DNA from: Harmonia axyridis
Taxonomy: Eukaryota > Arthropoda > Insecta > Coleoptera > Coccinellidae
Length of the DNA stretch: 64,000 bases
Direction of reading: 5' to 3'
NCBI RefSeq assembly: GCF_914767665.1
Contig: NC_059506.1
Coordinates: 21,181,825 to 21,245,824, forward strand
This document shows, piece by piece, positions 24,081-35,227 of this stretch. The notes beneath the pieces were generated by a model. It saw only the letters and a program-made list of their open reading frames with translations, was not told the origin of the DNA and searched no databases. The stretch's first letter is position 1. Every line of letters starts with the position of its first letter. A program made the position numbers and the translations under genes.

Positions 24081-24829
24081 AAGCGTTGTATAAAAGACGG
24101 TCAGAATATGTTCATGAAACCGGAGCCACTTTCAAGCTCCCTATAAAGGTGATTTTCTTATGAAACGATCTTTACCCAACAAAGTCTTTTCCAATGGCTT
24201 ATGTTACAGGCCCTTAGTCCTTCTTGAAATAATGTAATAGGAAATGAAGAGCACAAGAACGAGGATTTCAGTGAATTTGTTAAATTATTCGGCATTTTTC
24301 ATTTTAACAGGTGCTTTTTGACATCATGCAAAGTTTTTTTGTCTATGGTTTGATAGTTGATAATGACAAATTGTATTGATATTTCTCTTCACTAAGGTTT
24401 GGCAATTCATCATTAATTGTTTAATGCTACAACACGTTTCCAAATTGTAGAAATTAAGTTCGCAAAAATGAATCTGTTCGCGGAGTTTATAGAGGACTTT
24501 TTCCATTTAACGGTTAACATAATCTGCCTAATGAAGATCCAACTCGTGCACTTTTTGATCGTTCTCACTCTTACCATCAACAAGACAAAGAAATGTGCGC
24601 AACTATGAGAATATTTCTGCTGTAGCGCGAAGTGTTGAAGAAGATGCGAAATGTCAATTCTTCGCCATTCTCAACTTGTTGGTCTTTGTCCTTCGACTAC
24701 GTGAGAAATTTTAAGTAAGAATATTGACTTATGTACCTATGAAATACAGCTCGTGCAGTCGTGCAAGAATTAAAGCCGACCAAATATTGGGTATTTCTTT
24801 TTTCCAAATTCTTCTTCAAGTTTCTATTA

Positions 24830-25021
24830 TTATGATGATATGATTATCTTAAAATTTTCCACGAAGATTGAAATTATCATTTCATATTTCATTTTTTCAT
24901 CTAGTGCTCGATCAACAAGAAATTGTGCATGACACTTCTTCTTCAGCCTCTCTTTCATCCAGTGTCGGACATAGGCCTCTTCCAGTTTTTTCCATGCTTC
25001 TCTGTCTTTTCTGCATGACAC
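24830..25021 (-). pseudogene. Probable LINE ORF2 C-terminal tail
   Basis: The minus-strand frame reads CRKDREAWKKLEEAYVRHW followed by MKERLKKK. The pattern R-DR-x-W-x-x-L-x-E-A-Y/F-V-x-x-W is common at the very end of some insect LINE ORFs. The same motif occurs at 29140-29210 on the same strand (NRKRWLELREAFVQQWTG). No RT core is attached. Confidence 0.4.
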
Positions 25022-25088
25022 TTAATTTTGCTATTTCTAATTTCTATCTCCCTTTGTTATGAAGGAAATTTTTTCAGCATTATGAACG

Positions 25089-25152
25089 GGCAGAAACGAA
25101 TTTAAGAACGGATTCGTATACTGATACGAATCCGTTCATAAATTGGTTTCTG
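25089..25152. repeat. 64-bp hairpin
   Basis: AGAAACGAATTTAAGAACGG is mirrored by CCGTTCATAAATTGGTTTCT; the inner core GAACGGATTCGTAT...ATACGAATCCGTTC pairs perfectly around a 4-bp loop (CTG/A). It is too short to judge whether it is a mobile element. Confidence 0.75.
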
Positions 25153-26355
25153 GAGTCTTACTGGAGTCTAACCATTCCTGGCTCAAAATTTTAAATTTCA
25201 ACATTGTGACGAAATGATTTGTTCATGGAACAAAAGCTTTAAATGATGAAACTTCAGTAATTTTTTCGGATAATGTGCAACTTCGCGTTTTCTCAAGTTC
25301 TAAAATCATGTTTCTTCAATTTCAATAATTTTTTTATGAATCATTTTTTTTAAGGAATCCTTTTCACTTATATTTCCTTCGAAAGAATTAAATTCTTACG
25401 AATAATCTGAATACTTCTATTTTTTTTTGTTAATTCTATTAAATTCTAACGAAATAATCTGAAATGAAAAACTTACAGTTTTGAACCGAGTAAATTACTT
25501 GAAAATCTGCCTTTGAACCGATCAAGGAACAGTTTGTTTAGGCAGATTCCTACCTTGCTTCACAGAATAACGCTCTGAAAGGGTTGAAATTAATCGATGA
25601 ACCCCTTCACATGAACTGTCGAAGTAAACGTTTCTGCTTTTACTCACATTGCAAGCGTAGACTGGAACAATTGAGTTTCCACTCGATAGATGGCGTAGTA
25701 TGGTATGAATGCGAAGTGAGTTCTCATAAATGGGGATGGGGAATTTCTTTACAGTTTTCAGATCTTTCGTGTCACATTTATACCATAGAGTAGATTTCTG
25801 TGAATTTGAGTACCTAAATATAAGAACATAATGAGTTGATACTTTTTTGGTATTTACCTAATCATTTAATCGAAATGGAGAATCCTTCAGTTCTCATTGA
25901 AAATTATCTCGTTTCGAGCATCTCATAGAGTTTCAGATTTATAATATATCCCTGCATGTTGATGTTTTCAACTGATCAATAACAAATGAGAAAAGCACTG
26001 ACGTGGAGTCAGGGGCTTTTGCGCATTTGTCCAAATACGTATGAGAGTGATTTTCACATCATTTTGCATAAGATCAAAGAACTTAATCTAAAACCTACCT
26101 TTAAAATCCCAGCCTTTCAGTTGTTTTGAATTGAAAGTTAAGAAGAAATTTTATAAAAAAATCATTTTTCAATCTACGATGATTCGCGAAATCCTTTTTT
26201 GCGATATCTCAAAAAATATTTGAGTTTCAGTTCGAACGAATTATTGGGAAAACTTAATATTAGTGTGACCTCGCTCTGTTCAAAATCCCAAATTTAAAAA
26301 CATGTTTTTGTTAGAAAAGCGCGCAAAAATAATAAAACAGATTCTTATGATTGTA

Positions 26356-28498
26356 ACTGGCCAATTGAAAAGTCCTCGGTCTACCATAGTAAAACATATT
26401 TTTTTGGAAAAGTTCGATTCTATTATTCAACATAGTTGCCTTCGAGGGCGATACAGCGATTATAGCGATCTTCCAAATTTTTGATATCATTTTTGTAGTA
26501 CGATTTGTCTTTCCCTTCAAAATGGGCCTCAGTTTCGGCGATTACTTCTAAATTGGAGCTAAATTTCTTTCCAGCGAGCATTCTTTTGAGTTCAGAGAAC
26601 AGGAAAAAGTCGCTGGGAACCAGATCTGGTGATACGGCGGATGCAGAAGCAATTCGAATCCCAATTCATGCAATTTTGTCATTGTTTTCGTTGGTTTGTG
26701 ACATAGCACCTTCTTTTTTTCTTCAAATGAGGCCATTTTTTTAACGATTTCGTCCTTTAAACGATCCAATAACGCTGTCTATGGTCTGACGTTTTTGGAT
26801 GAATATTATACCTTACGCATCCCAGAATACTGATGCCATAACCTTGCCGGCTGACTGTTGTGTTTTTCCTCGCTCTGGACTCGGTTCATCGTGTGCAGTC
26901 CACTCAGCTGACTGTGGATTGGACTCCAGAGTGAAATGATGGAGCCGTGTTTCATCCATTATCACATATCGATGCAAAAATTCAGATTTATTGCACTTGA
27001 ACAGCTCCAAAAACTGCTCAGAATCATTAGCACGTTGTTGCTTTTCATCGATTGTGAGCTAACGCGGCACCCATTTTGCACACAGCTTTCTCATATACAA
27101 ACATTCGTGAATGATATGATGTACCGGGTTTTTCACCATAATTTGAACCCCCCTTTCACTTTGTTACTAAAAGAGGTACAAAAAAATGTTTCCAACAAAA
27201 GTTTCACGAAATCGACTAGTATTTTTTAAAATGATTTCATAAAATGAAATATATTCAGGTGGGCAACATATTGATTGCAACTTCATTTTTTCTAATGAAA
27301 CACCCTGTATATTACTCTATATTTGAATAGCTCTCTTTCCCCTGATTCCGAATATATAACATATGTTCGGCCATCTCTCTTATTCTGAGTACCACAGAGT
27401 TTCAAATTTTAAGCTAAGTAATTAGTTTTCAAGTGGTAGGCTGCGATAACTCGAAATGCCCTTTTTTGAGTTATCTCGTTGGCAACTATAAATTGGAATT
27501 GGATGATTTTAATGCAACTCCGTATATTCTCTCCTTTCAGCTTTATTATTTTTATTGTTCTTTGCATAAAGTGGAAATATTTCAAATTTTTACGCTTCTG
27601 TGTAGTGCATATTCGATGAATAGTTTCATTCAATGACAAACGTATGTAATAAATCGTTGCCCACGAGATAACTCAAAAGAGAGCATTTTCAATTATTGCA
27701 GCCTTCCACTGATCACTTAGCTTGCCAAGAGGTTCTTAAAATTTTAAACTCGGTGGTACTCAGAATAAGAGAGATAGACCAAACACATGTTATATATTCG
27801 AAATCAGGGGAAAAAGAGCTATTCAAATATAGAGAAATATACTGGGTGTTCCATTTGAAAAAATTAAGTTGCAATCAATATATTGCCCACTCTGTATATA
27901 TTTCATTTTGTGAAATCATTTTAAAAAACACAAGTCGATTTCGTGAAACTTTTGTGAATAATATTTTTTTGTACCTCTTTTAGTTACAAAGTTAAACGGG
28001 GGTCAAATTATGGTGAAAAACCCGGTACACGTTTAGATGATATCTTCACAATGTCTGCTATCTCGATCAACTTCACTTTACGGTCATTCAAAATTATTTT
28101 TTGAACTTTTTTTAATTTTTCGTCGGTGACAGCTTCTTTCGGGCGTCCACTGCGTTTGCCGTCTTCGGTGCTTTTTTCAACATGTTCAAATTCAATAAAC
28201 CTATCAATGATGGTTGATTTTCCTGGTGCAGACACCGGAAACTCTTCATCCAGCCAAGATTTTGCTTCAACTGTATTTTTTTGCTTCAAAAAGCAATATT
28301 TTATCAGCCCACGAAATTGTTTGTTTCAAATAACAAAATTAGCTGCACTCGAAACGCAATATCTCACAAACTAATGGTCGGACTGGTGTCAAATTTTTGC
28401 ACTTATCGTTTGAAGGTTGATACCAACTCAAAATCATATGGATTTAATACTTGCACCGCCATCTGTGCATCAGACTGGGGACTTTTCAATTGGCCTAA
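26356..28498 (-). mobile_element. mariner element (irritans-like), copy A, split by a foldback insertion
   Basis: The ends read ACTGGCCAATTGAAAAGTCC (26356, 3' end of the element) and, reverse complemented, TTAGGCCAATTGAAAAGTCC (ending 28498, 5' end). Both are flanked by TA (26354-26355 and 28499-28500). Removing the 902-bp insertion and its TA leaves 1,239 bp, the usual mariner size. On the minus strand the N-terminal helix-turn-helix half is at 28289-28030 (TVEAKSWLDEEFPVSAPGKS, GKRSGRPKEAV). The first catalytic Asp is at about 26950 (IMDETRLHHFTLES), and the LPHPPYSPDLAPSD-type region with the third Asp lies near 26600, in broken frames. The last block, RYNRCIALEGNYVE-like, is at about 26430-26460. 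Several frameshifts and stops: no active enzyme. Confidence 0.93.
27124..28025. mobile_element. 902-bp foldback element nested in the mariner
   Basis: The termini are CCGGGTTTTTCACCATAATT and its reverse complement GGTGAAAAACCCGG, flanked by TA on both sides (27122-27123, 28026-28027). The inverted arms reach inward for about 350-400 bp each, with shared blocks such as AAAAGAGGTACAAAAAAAT, GTTTCACGAAATCGACT, ATTGATTGCAACTT, CCCCTGATT(C/T)CGAATATATA and CTCTCTTATTCTGAGTACCA. No coding frame. Excising it with one TA restores the mariner sequence found in copy B around GAACGTGTACATC. It is therefore a nonautonomous TA-inserting element, younger than the mariner. Confidence 0.9.
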
Positions 28499-28509
28499 TA
28501 CGTCGTTCT

Positions 28510-28900
28510 AAACAATTAATCTTTCTCAAACAACAACATGGACATTTAGGTCTTATATCCTTACAAAATTCAACTGGTTCGAAAACTGGACCCATGAGGC
28601 CTTCATAAATGTTGTTTATTTTCTGGGTTTGCTTTTGAACAACTCGAAAATGATGAACAATTTCATCAAAATACTGTATTCAGTGATGAAGCTCATTTTT
28701 GATCCAATACAATTACAATTCAGCTACGAAGCTGAATATTTGGATAACTCATTCAATCAATAAATTTTACAAACTAAGTTTCAATGAACTTTAACGGATG
28801 AATTTCTAACATATTCTAACAGAATTTTTAGATCTTTTAATGATAATTTGAATGATTATTCGATCCACTTCTCAACAAAGGCTTTCTAGAGTTCATTTTC
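28510..28900 (+). other. Possible trace of another DDE transposase
   Basis: Around 28620-28700 one plus-strand frame reads FAFEQLENDEQFHQNTVFSD followed by EAHF. This recalls the FSDEAHFW box around the first catalytic Asp of IS630/Tc1-group transposases, such as the element at 40884-41804. Nothing else of the domain can be followed, so the call is tentative. Confidence 0.25.
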
Positions 28901-29079
28901 ATAAAATCAGTGAGTTGAATAAAATCCTTAATTCTAGCCCAGATTCATTTCCAAATTTGAGAATTTGGGCAAAATGGAAATAATGAAGTTCAGTTGAAGT
29001 TCAATTTACAGAGTTAGGACTATTGAAATCAGGTGACCACTTTGGACTAAGCCAACGTTTCGTCTATATATTATAGACT

Positions 29080-29215
29080 TTATCAAGGCTACTGAGAAAA
29101 ATAAACAATATAGGTAGATCATCATTATCTTCATAAAGCTTATCCCGTCCACTGCTGAACAAAAGCCTCCCTTAACTCTAGCCATCTTTTTCGGTTTTGT
29201 GCCGTCTGAATATAG
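29080..29215 (-). pseudogene. Probable LINE ORF2 C-terminal tail
   Basis: On the minus strand NRKRWLELREAFVQQWTG then a stop near 29140 matches the same C-terminal pattern as 24830-25021. It lies back to back with the plus-strand LINE that follows. Confidence 0.4.
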
Positions 29216-29239
29216 GTAGATGAAGTGACACATATGTAT

Positions 29240-30317
29240 AAATAAAAGGTAACAGAGTCAGAGTTTGAAATATTTGATTTAGTCGACCTCATTGGTGAAA
29301 TCGAGATGCCCATCTTGATGTTTGCGGATGACTTAAAGTTATATTTGAAGATCATTAGTGAACTGGATTGCGTCACTCTACAGCGGGCCATAGAACGTAT
29401 AGCTACCTGGTGTCATCGAAACCATTTGGCATTGAATGGCGAAAAATTTTATATTGTATCATATACTAGGAGGAAGGCAATAATTAAATATGATTATAAT
29501 ATAACGGGTAATGTGTTGAGTCGTCTAACGCAAATTAAAGACTTGGGTGTGATATTTGATAAGGAGTGCACATTCTTACCTCACTTGGATCATGTAGTTT
29601 CATCGATGTGCAAGTTGTATGGTTTTATAATTCGTAGCGGTAAATCCTTTACATGCGTTGATACTTATCTGTCGTTATTTAATTCATTCATAAGAAGCAA
29701 ACTGGAGTACGCCAGTATGATATGGAGACCTATTTATCAATGCCATATACATCGTTTGGAGGCGGTGCAGAGGAAGTTTTTAAAGTTCTTGGTTTGGAAA
29801 CAGGATGCTGAATATCCTTTTATTGGATATGATCATGGATTACTGCTTGGTAGATTTGAATGCAAAAGTTTGGAAACTAGAAGGGGTATGCTAGCGTTGA
29901 GTTTCATTTATAAACTTGTAAATAATGGGATAGACTGTCCAGCATTGTTGGAGAATTTACCAATACTTGTTCCAGGTATAGAGAGCAGAAACAATTTATT
30001 TTTTTATTTGAGAGCAGGAAAAACAAATTTAAGTTTAAGGTCACCAATTCACTACATGTGTAGTACTTATATTAAGATAGCTCATAGATGTGACGTTAAC
30101 ATTGATCATCTGTATAAATTACTCCAAGTTTATGTTGAATTGGATAGGTAGTTCCTAGATTTAATTCTGTAATTTTTGGTTTTTTCTATGTATACCCATT
30201 TATTTGAGTATGACTATGTGTTGTTGTGTTTCTTATTGTAATTGAAAATTTTTTTTCCTGTATTTGGGTTGTAAACTTGTTGAAGAATAAAGGCTTATTA
30301 TTATATTATTATTATAA
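29240..30317 (+). mobile_element. LINE 3' half with a 281-residue intact frame
   Basis: The frame 29306-30151 begins just before the RT active-site box MPILMFADDLKLYLK (FADD instead of YADD), continues through HLALNGEKFYIVSYTRRK, IKDLGVIFDKECTFLPHL (the conserved LGV block after the palm) and SKLEYASMIWRPIY, and ends in a normal stop. The 3' UTR closes with AATAAAGG and a TTATTATTATATTATTATTA tract (30297-30317). The upstream RT boxes (fingers, first catalytic Asp) are missing, so this is a 5'-truncated copy. The lack of stops over 281 codons suggests a comparatively recent insertion. Sense orientation in the Runx intron. Confidence 0.88.
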
Positions 30318-30539
30318 AGATGAGAACAAAAAATATTGAAAATGATAGAAGGACATGAACACTAAAAAGTTGTAAAACCGTCAGAACAAATTGCTGAATG
30401 AGTAATATTTTGATTTTCAATAGTCAGAATAATCATTCGACTAAATGAACAAATAGTTTAATCTTTGACATGCTTACTGAAGGAAACACTGAATCTATAA
30501 TAACCAATGTTGGCATCGTTTCTGCGATTGCACCGAATA

Positions 30540-30960
30540 CCGATGAAGATGTGTCTTCAGTAACAAAGTATCGAACGCAGACCACGTAGTTTTATGTCGC
30601 CGTTAACGTTAACCCCATTAATACCCTTCTGCCGTATTAGTCTTCCTCCCCCTCCGGAAAGGGTTCGTATAATCGCTCAGGAACACCTTAGTCCTCCAAG
30701 ATAAATGTCGTTTCTTCCCTCATTACTTCTGCAATCAACGGCCTGGAATCTATACGGAAACTCCCTGAAAAACCCCGGTATTGTTAACACCGTCTCAGCA
30801 GCTTTAACGCAGTTTTTCTTCGAGGGATCCTAACGAAGTTTTTCAGTTGTAAAGGGATGTTTTTTACGCCCTCGGCTTATCTTTAAGGGCTACTTTAATT
30901 GTGAAAGGATCTTCTTAGCTCCCTTCTCATCCCCTGCCTCGGATTGCCCTATTTATTGCC
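30540..30960. promoter_or_regulatory. Less AT-rich, non-repetitive block, candidate cis-regulatory DNA
   Basis: The stretch contains CpG-bearing words and GC-rich runs (CCTCCCCCTCCGGAAAGGG about 30646, CTCCCTGAAAAACCCCGG about 30762), is not repeated in the window and has no plausible exon. In insect introns such blocks are often conserved enhancers. This is inference from composition only. Confidence 0.25.
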
Positions 30961-31345
30961 AGCCAAGCCGTTTTATTGCAGATTAGTCATTATTTCATCC
31001 TCTTTTCGTTATTATTTGAGGAGAGATTATTGCGTTGGGGATTTTGTAATTTTTTTTTATTTTAGAGGAAAACTTTATCTGATACAATGTGCGATAAACT
31101 TGACACTTGTTTCAAATGTTGCTTGAAGAAGGTTGTTCATTATTGAAACACTGCGAATTTTACACTCAAGAGTGGCAATTATCGAGATGAGACCATTTTG
31201 AATACTCGTTCTCAAAATGTTCATTTCATTAAATCTCAATTTATAAAGAGTTGTTCTCTTCGGAAGGTACTCGGTGGACTCGAAGCAAGGTTGTCTGCGT
31301 CTAAGGTTTGAGCACTGACTTCTGAAATATAGCTTTTCGGAGATA

Positions 31346-32515
31346 TTAGGCCAATAGAAAAGTCCCCAGTCTGATGCACAGATGGCGGTGCAAGTATTAA
31401 ATCCATATGATTTCTAGGTAATACCAACCTTCAAACTGTACGTGTCGGAATTTGACAGCAGTCCAATAGTTTGTGAGATATTGCGTTCTGAGTGTAGCTA
31501 CTTTTTTTATTTCAAAAAAGATGAAAAAAAAAGGATTTCCTTTGCTGATAAAATATTGCTTTATGAAGTGAAAAAATACAGTTGAAGCAAAATCTTGTCT
31601 TGATGAAGAGTTTCCGGGTCTGCACCAGGAAAATCAACCATCAACGCAGTAGACGCCCAGAAGAGGCTGTCACCGAGGAAAAAATCAAAAGAGTTCACAA
31701 AATAATTTTGAATGACCGTAAAATGAAGTTGATCGAGATAGGAGACATTGTGAATATATCATCTGAACGTGTACATCTTATCATATTTATACATAAGAAA
31801 GCTGTGTGCCAAATGGGTGCCACGCGAGCTCACAATCGATCAAAAGCATCAACGTTTTAATGATTCTGAGCAGTGTTTGAAACTGTTTAAGTGGAATAAA
31901 CCTGAATTTTTGCGTCGATATCTGACAATGGATGAAACATGGCTACATCATTTCACTCCGGAGTCCAATCGATAGTCAGCTGAATGGACTGCACTCGATG
32001 AACCGAATCAAAAGAGAGGAAAAACACAACAGTCAGCTAGAAAGGTTATGCCATCAGTATTCGGGGATGCGCAAGGCGTAGTATTAATTAATTACCTCCA
32101 AAAGGAACAGATCTTTAACAGCGATTATTATATAGCGTTATTGGATAGTTTCAAGGATGAAGTCGTTAAAAAAACGGCTCCATTTGCAGAAAAAAAGTGC
32201 TGTTTCATCAAGACCATGCGCTGTCACAAATCAATGAAAACAATGGCAAAATTGCATGAATTTGGCTTCGAATTGCTTCTGCATCTACCGTATTCGCCAG
32301 ATCTGGCCCCCAGCGACTTTTTCATCTTCTCAAACCCCAAAAAGAAAGCTTGCTGGACAGAAATTTAGCGACAATGAAGAAGTAATCGCCGAAACTAAGG
32401 CCTATTTTGAAGCGAAAGACAAATGGTACCACAAAAATGGTATCGAAAAGCTGTAAGATATCTATAATCGCTGTATCGCCCTCGAAGGCAACTATTTTGA
32501 ATTAAAATCGAATTT
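31346..32515 (+). mobile_element. mariner element (irritans-like), copy B, 3' end lost
   Basis: The 5' end TTAGGCCAATAGAAAAGTCC follows TA at 31344-31345 and matches the 5' end of copy A. The transposase is broken over several frames: EEAVTEEKIKRVHKI (31650), TMDETWLHHFTPESNR (31926, first catalytic Asp), a HQD-containing box in another frame at about 32195, then MKTMAKLHEFGFELLLHLPY (32233) and SPDLAPSDFFIFS (third Asp). About 80 bp of the N-terminal region present in copy A (between the CCAGGAAAATC and GTAGACGCCC blocks) is deleted. The 3' inverted terminal repeat is absent; similarity ends after GCCCTCGAAGGCAACTATTT. Confidence 0.92.
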
Positions 32516-32534
32516 TCACAAAAAAATGTGTAAT

Positions 32535-32604
32535 ACTTCATTTTTAATGTTTCGGGAATACTTCTATAATGATAGTAGTATTGCAAAAACATTAAAAATG
32601 AAGT
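32535..32604. repeat. Hairpin at the lost 3' end of mariner copy B
   Basis: ACTTCATTTTTAATGTTT (32535-32552) is perfectly mirrored by AAACATTAAAAATGAAGT (32587-32604). The loop contains a second, smaller inverted match (AATACTTCTA / TAGTAGTATT). It lies immediately after the point where mariner copy B stops. Confidence 0.75.
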
Positions 32605-33942
32605 GTTACTCAACTCATAGTTTTTTGAGGGGAAATGAGTCAAATGAGTGTACCTACTCCCACGAATCTCCAATCACATGATGATCGGCTTCAATTCAAA
32701 ATTGTCTCGTCTTTGCGTTTTACAGAAATATTCACCTGAATTGCAGGACAAAACGTTAAGATACAAAAAATTGCATAATAAAATTGTAGTTTTGGAGAAA
32801 TTGTTCATTTCAAACATTATAGAAGCTTCTAAATGTTTTCATACAAGATATCGTATGGGTTAATTTTTCCTCCCCTTCATTATGAAACTTCAAAATTAAT
32901 GAAACCAAAATGGCAATTAATTATCCTCAATTTAATTATCCTTAATTCAATGCCAAAAAAAATATCATCTCCTAAAATCGTCCCAATCAATTTAGAACCA
33001 CCTAATATGATCTTCAACTTTTCGATGGTTTTTTTGAGTGTCAACGACTAAGGGAGTGATCTAGAATTTCAATTCCAAACAAAGAGCATATAAAAATCGA
33101 TAGTTTTCGAAATGGATAGCCGACAATTCCAGAGAAAACAGTTCTCGCTGCGACGTGTGCATTTGACTAAAAATCAATATAGAAATAGAGCCCAACATTT
33201 CGTAATTGCGAAAGGGGGGAGACATAAAATCCACCCAAGTGGGTCCAAAGCGGGTAGAAATTGTAACCGAGAACGTAGCATATAATATTACAGCGGCCCT
33301 GCTTGTTTCTCAGCCTTGTCTCCACTTCTAGCACAATGAAAGGTAAAGGGTTGATCCTAAGACGCCTCATTGGTTGGGTGGGGCAGCCTCAAACCTCATT
33401 GGCCCGCCGCAGGACTGCTGCTAACCTTCACTATAAAGATCTATACCGAGATCCTGGGCAGGATCCTAGTTCGCAAGATTGTTTGCAGGAAATATGGGAT
33501 CGCCGGAAGTTGTTATCGAATTTAATAATATCCTCCCGCACTCTGTATTCGAGGAGGAGGGGATTATTATTTTTGTGAAATATTGGTTTTCCACCCTAAT
33601 GAAGTGAGCTCATGAAAGCCATATTTCAAAACTCCACTGTTTTATTTCGTGGAAAGTTCACTCCCATCCACGAAGTTTTTACTTCTGATTATCAGAATGG
33701 TGAAAATGGTGGTAAATCAATTAACAATTTACATTGCGTTATTTTCAATTAAATTTCCCGTTTCCTAGGGTATATATCGTGTGTCACAGATTCGTTGTCT
33801 GATGAGGGGATCTCGGAGTTCCTTTGAGCTAGAAAAAAATTAATGTCACATTTTCGGGCTCAAATTTAGAGAGAATCAATTTGGTGAAAACCGTAACCTA
33901 TATAGTTCAACTGTTTTCAGGCTACAAAACGAAATTAAAAAA

Positions 33943-34734
33943 AGGCGTGAAATTAAAAGTTCTCATGACTTCTTCATCACTTCTTCTTCATTAAAAACAA
34001 TAACATTCTACAGGCATTTTTTTCTGTAAAGTCCATTAGTGTTATCATTTGTTTTTTTTTGTAATTTGTGTTTGAGATATAACACAAACATCTACCACAT
34101 GGAGAAAGGCGTGATAAGAAAAGTTCTCATAACTTCTTCATTAGGTACTGGTGCTATCAAAATGAAACAAAAACATTCAACATAATTTGTTTTTTATTGT
34201 TATCAGTTACAATACACAACTTTGTTTTTTGAATGTAAACCATAAAATGGAAATTTTTTCCCATTTCTACAATCTATAACATGATATATAAATTTCTTAT
34301 CAAACTAAAAAATCATCAAAAGACTATGTTTCACACGGCAAATCAACCAAGTGCCTATCTGTGATAATATGTGCACTTCAGATAATTGAAATATTCAGTG
34401 GCCACCAAGTTCTCCGGGTTTAACACCGTTATTTATTTTCAACATTTTTAAATTCTTGATTGTTGTTCTTTACGTGTGAACTTGGTGGCCACCGAAAATG
34501 TTGATCATAGGTTGTCACTTTGTTGATTTGCTGTGTGAAACTGAGTCTTTTAATGATTTTTTTATTTGATAAGAAATTTATATTTTATAACTGCAAAACT
34601 AGTACCCATAAAAAACAAATGATTACAACAGTGAATTCTTCTGAAAAGAGTGCCTCAAGAATGTTCGTTGTTTCAGTTCGTAGCACCAGTGATAAAGAAG
34701 TTATGAGGACTCTACATTTCACGCCATTTTCCAA
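33943..34734. mobile_element. Imperfect foldback, ~300-bp arms, with an extra direct copy
   Basis: The left arm (34105-34412) and right arm (34478-34734) are inverted copies sharing GGCGTGA..., TCATAACTTCTT, ACTGGTGCTA, AATTTCTTATCAAA, TCACAC(G/A)GCAAATCAAC and the inner GGCCACCAAGTTC. A partial direct copy of the arm's outer end (GGCGTGAAATTAAAAGTTCT) precedes it at about 33943. The arms are visibly diverged, so this copy is older than the other foldbacks. No coding frame. It ends about 280 bp before the second Runx exon. Confidence 0.7.
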
Positions 34735-35011
34735 TTTTCTTTTAGATCTTGAAAACAGCGAGTTCATGAGGTTGAGGCATTCACAGAATGACTACTCGCA
34801 AATAAACTTCCTTTTTACATGTGAAAAAACTCAATAGTTCTGTTACATCTTTTTTATATTTGGATACTTAAAAAGTTTTTTTGTACACGACCTTCCGATC
34901 AAATCGATGATAATACTACGTTTGATTATAAGTGTTTTCTTCGTATTCTGATATACCTACACACCCACAAAAATTGGTAATTCAAAAATAATTCTTTCAT
35001 TTTTGTTTCAG

Positions 35012-35185
35012 GAATTGCCCACCATTTCGCTGGTCTACCTGGTCATCCCCCAGAATGGGCAATTCTAGCAGGAAGACATCCATATCCTTCAGGACAATTC
35101 ATGCCCCATCATCATCCTCACTTTCCACACCACATGTTCGCAAACCTTGATAGACCTATCAACACATCACCTAGAATAGCTAGTG
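35012..35185 (+). CDS. Runx-family transcription factor, His/Pro-rich linker exon
   Basis: This 174-bp exon follows a strong polypyrimidine tract and TTTCAG, and ends at G|GTAAGT. It enters and leaves at phase 1, the same as its neighbours. It encodes GIAHHFAGLPGHPPEWAILA, then a His/Pro-rich run (GQFMPHHHPHFPHHMF) and ends near NTSPRIAS. This region connects the Runt domain with the C-terminal regulatory region. I know no specific function for it, but Runx proteins usually have low-complexity Pro/His/Ser-rich sequence here. The Gly and Glu codons at its borders are completed across the splice junctions. Exon skipping would keep the frame because both flanking junctions are phase 1. Confidence 0.92.
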
Positions 35186-35227
35186 GTAAGTAATTTGTAT
35201 CAATTTAAGTCTATACTGAAATAGTAC

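Larger units (their letters stand above)
15313..35011 (+). other. Runx intron, 19,699 bp, filled with transposable elements
   Basis: It is bounded by GTAAGT at 15313 and TTTTTGTTTCAG at 35011; both flanking exons are phase 1, so splicing keeps the frame. It contains a decayed repeat array, foldbacks, three LINE pieces in Runx orientation and two mariners. Gene-free parts not covered by other entries (about 17760-19040, 19560-20640, 25160-26355, 32610-33940) show nothing I can name. In 19560-20640 a TATATAAATAG string lies at about 20306 without other promoter evidence. Near 18700-18770 there is a small CpG-bearing patch. Confidence 0.85.

Noticed and set aside
33303..33578. 91-codon open frame with Arg-rich text near a GC-richer patch
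   Set aside because: No recognisable motif and no splice sites linking it to Runx exons in frame; could be an alternative exon only if RNA data show it.
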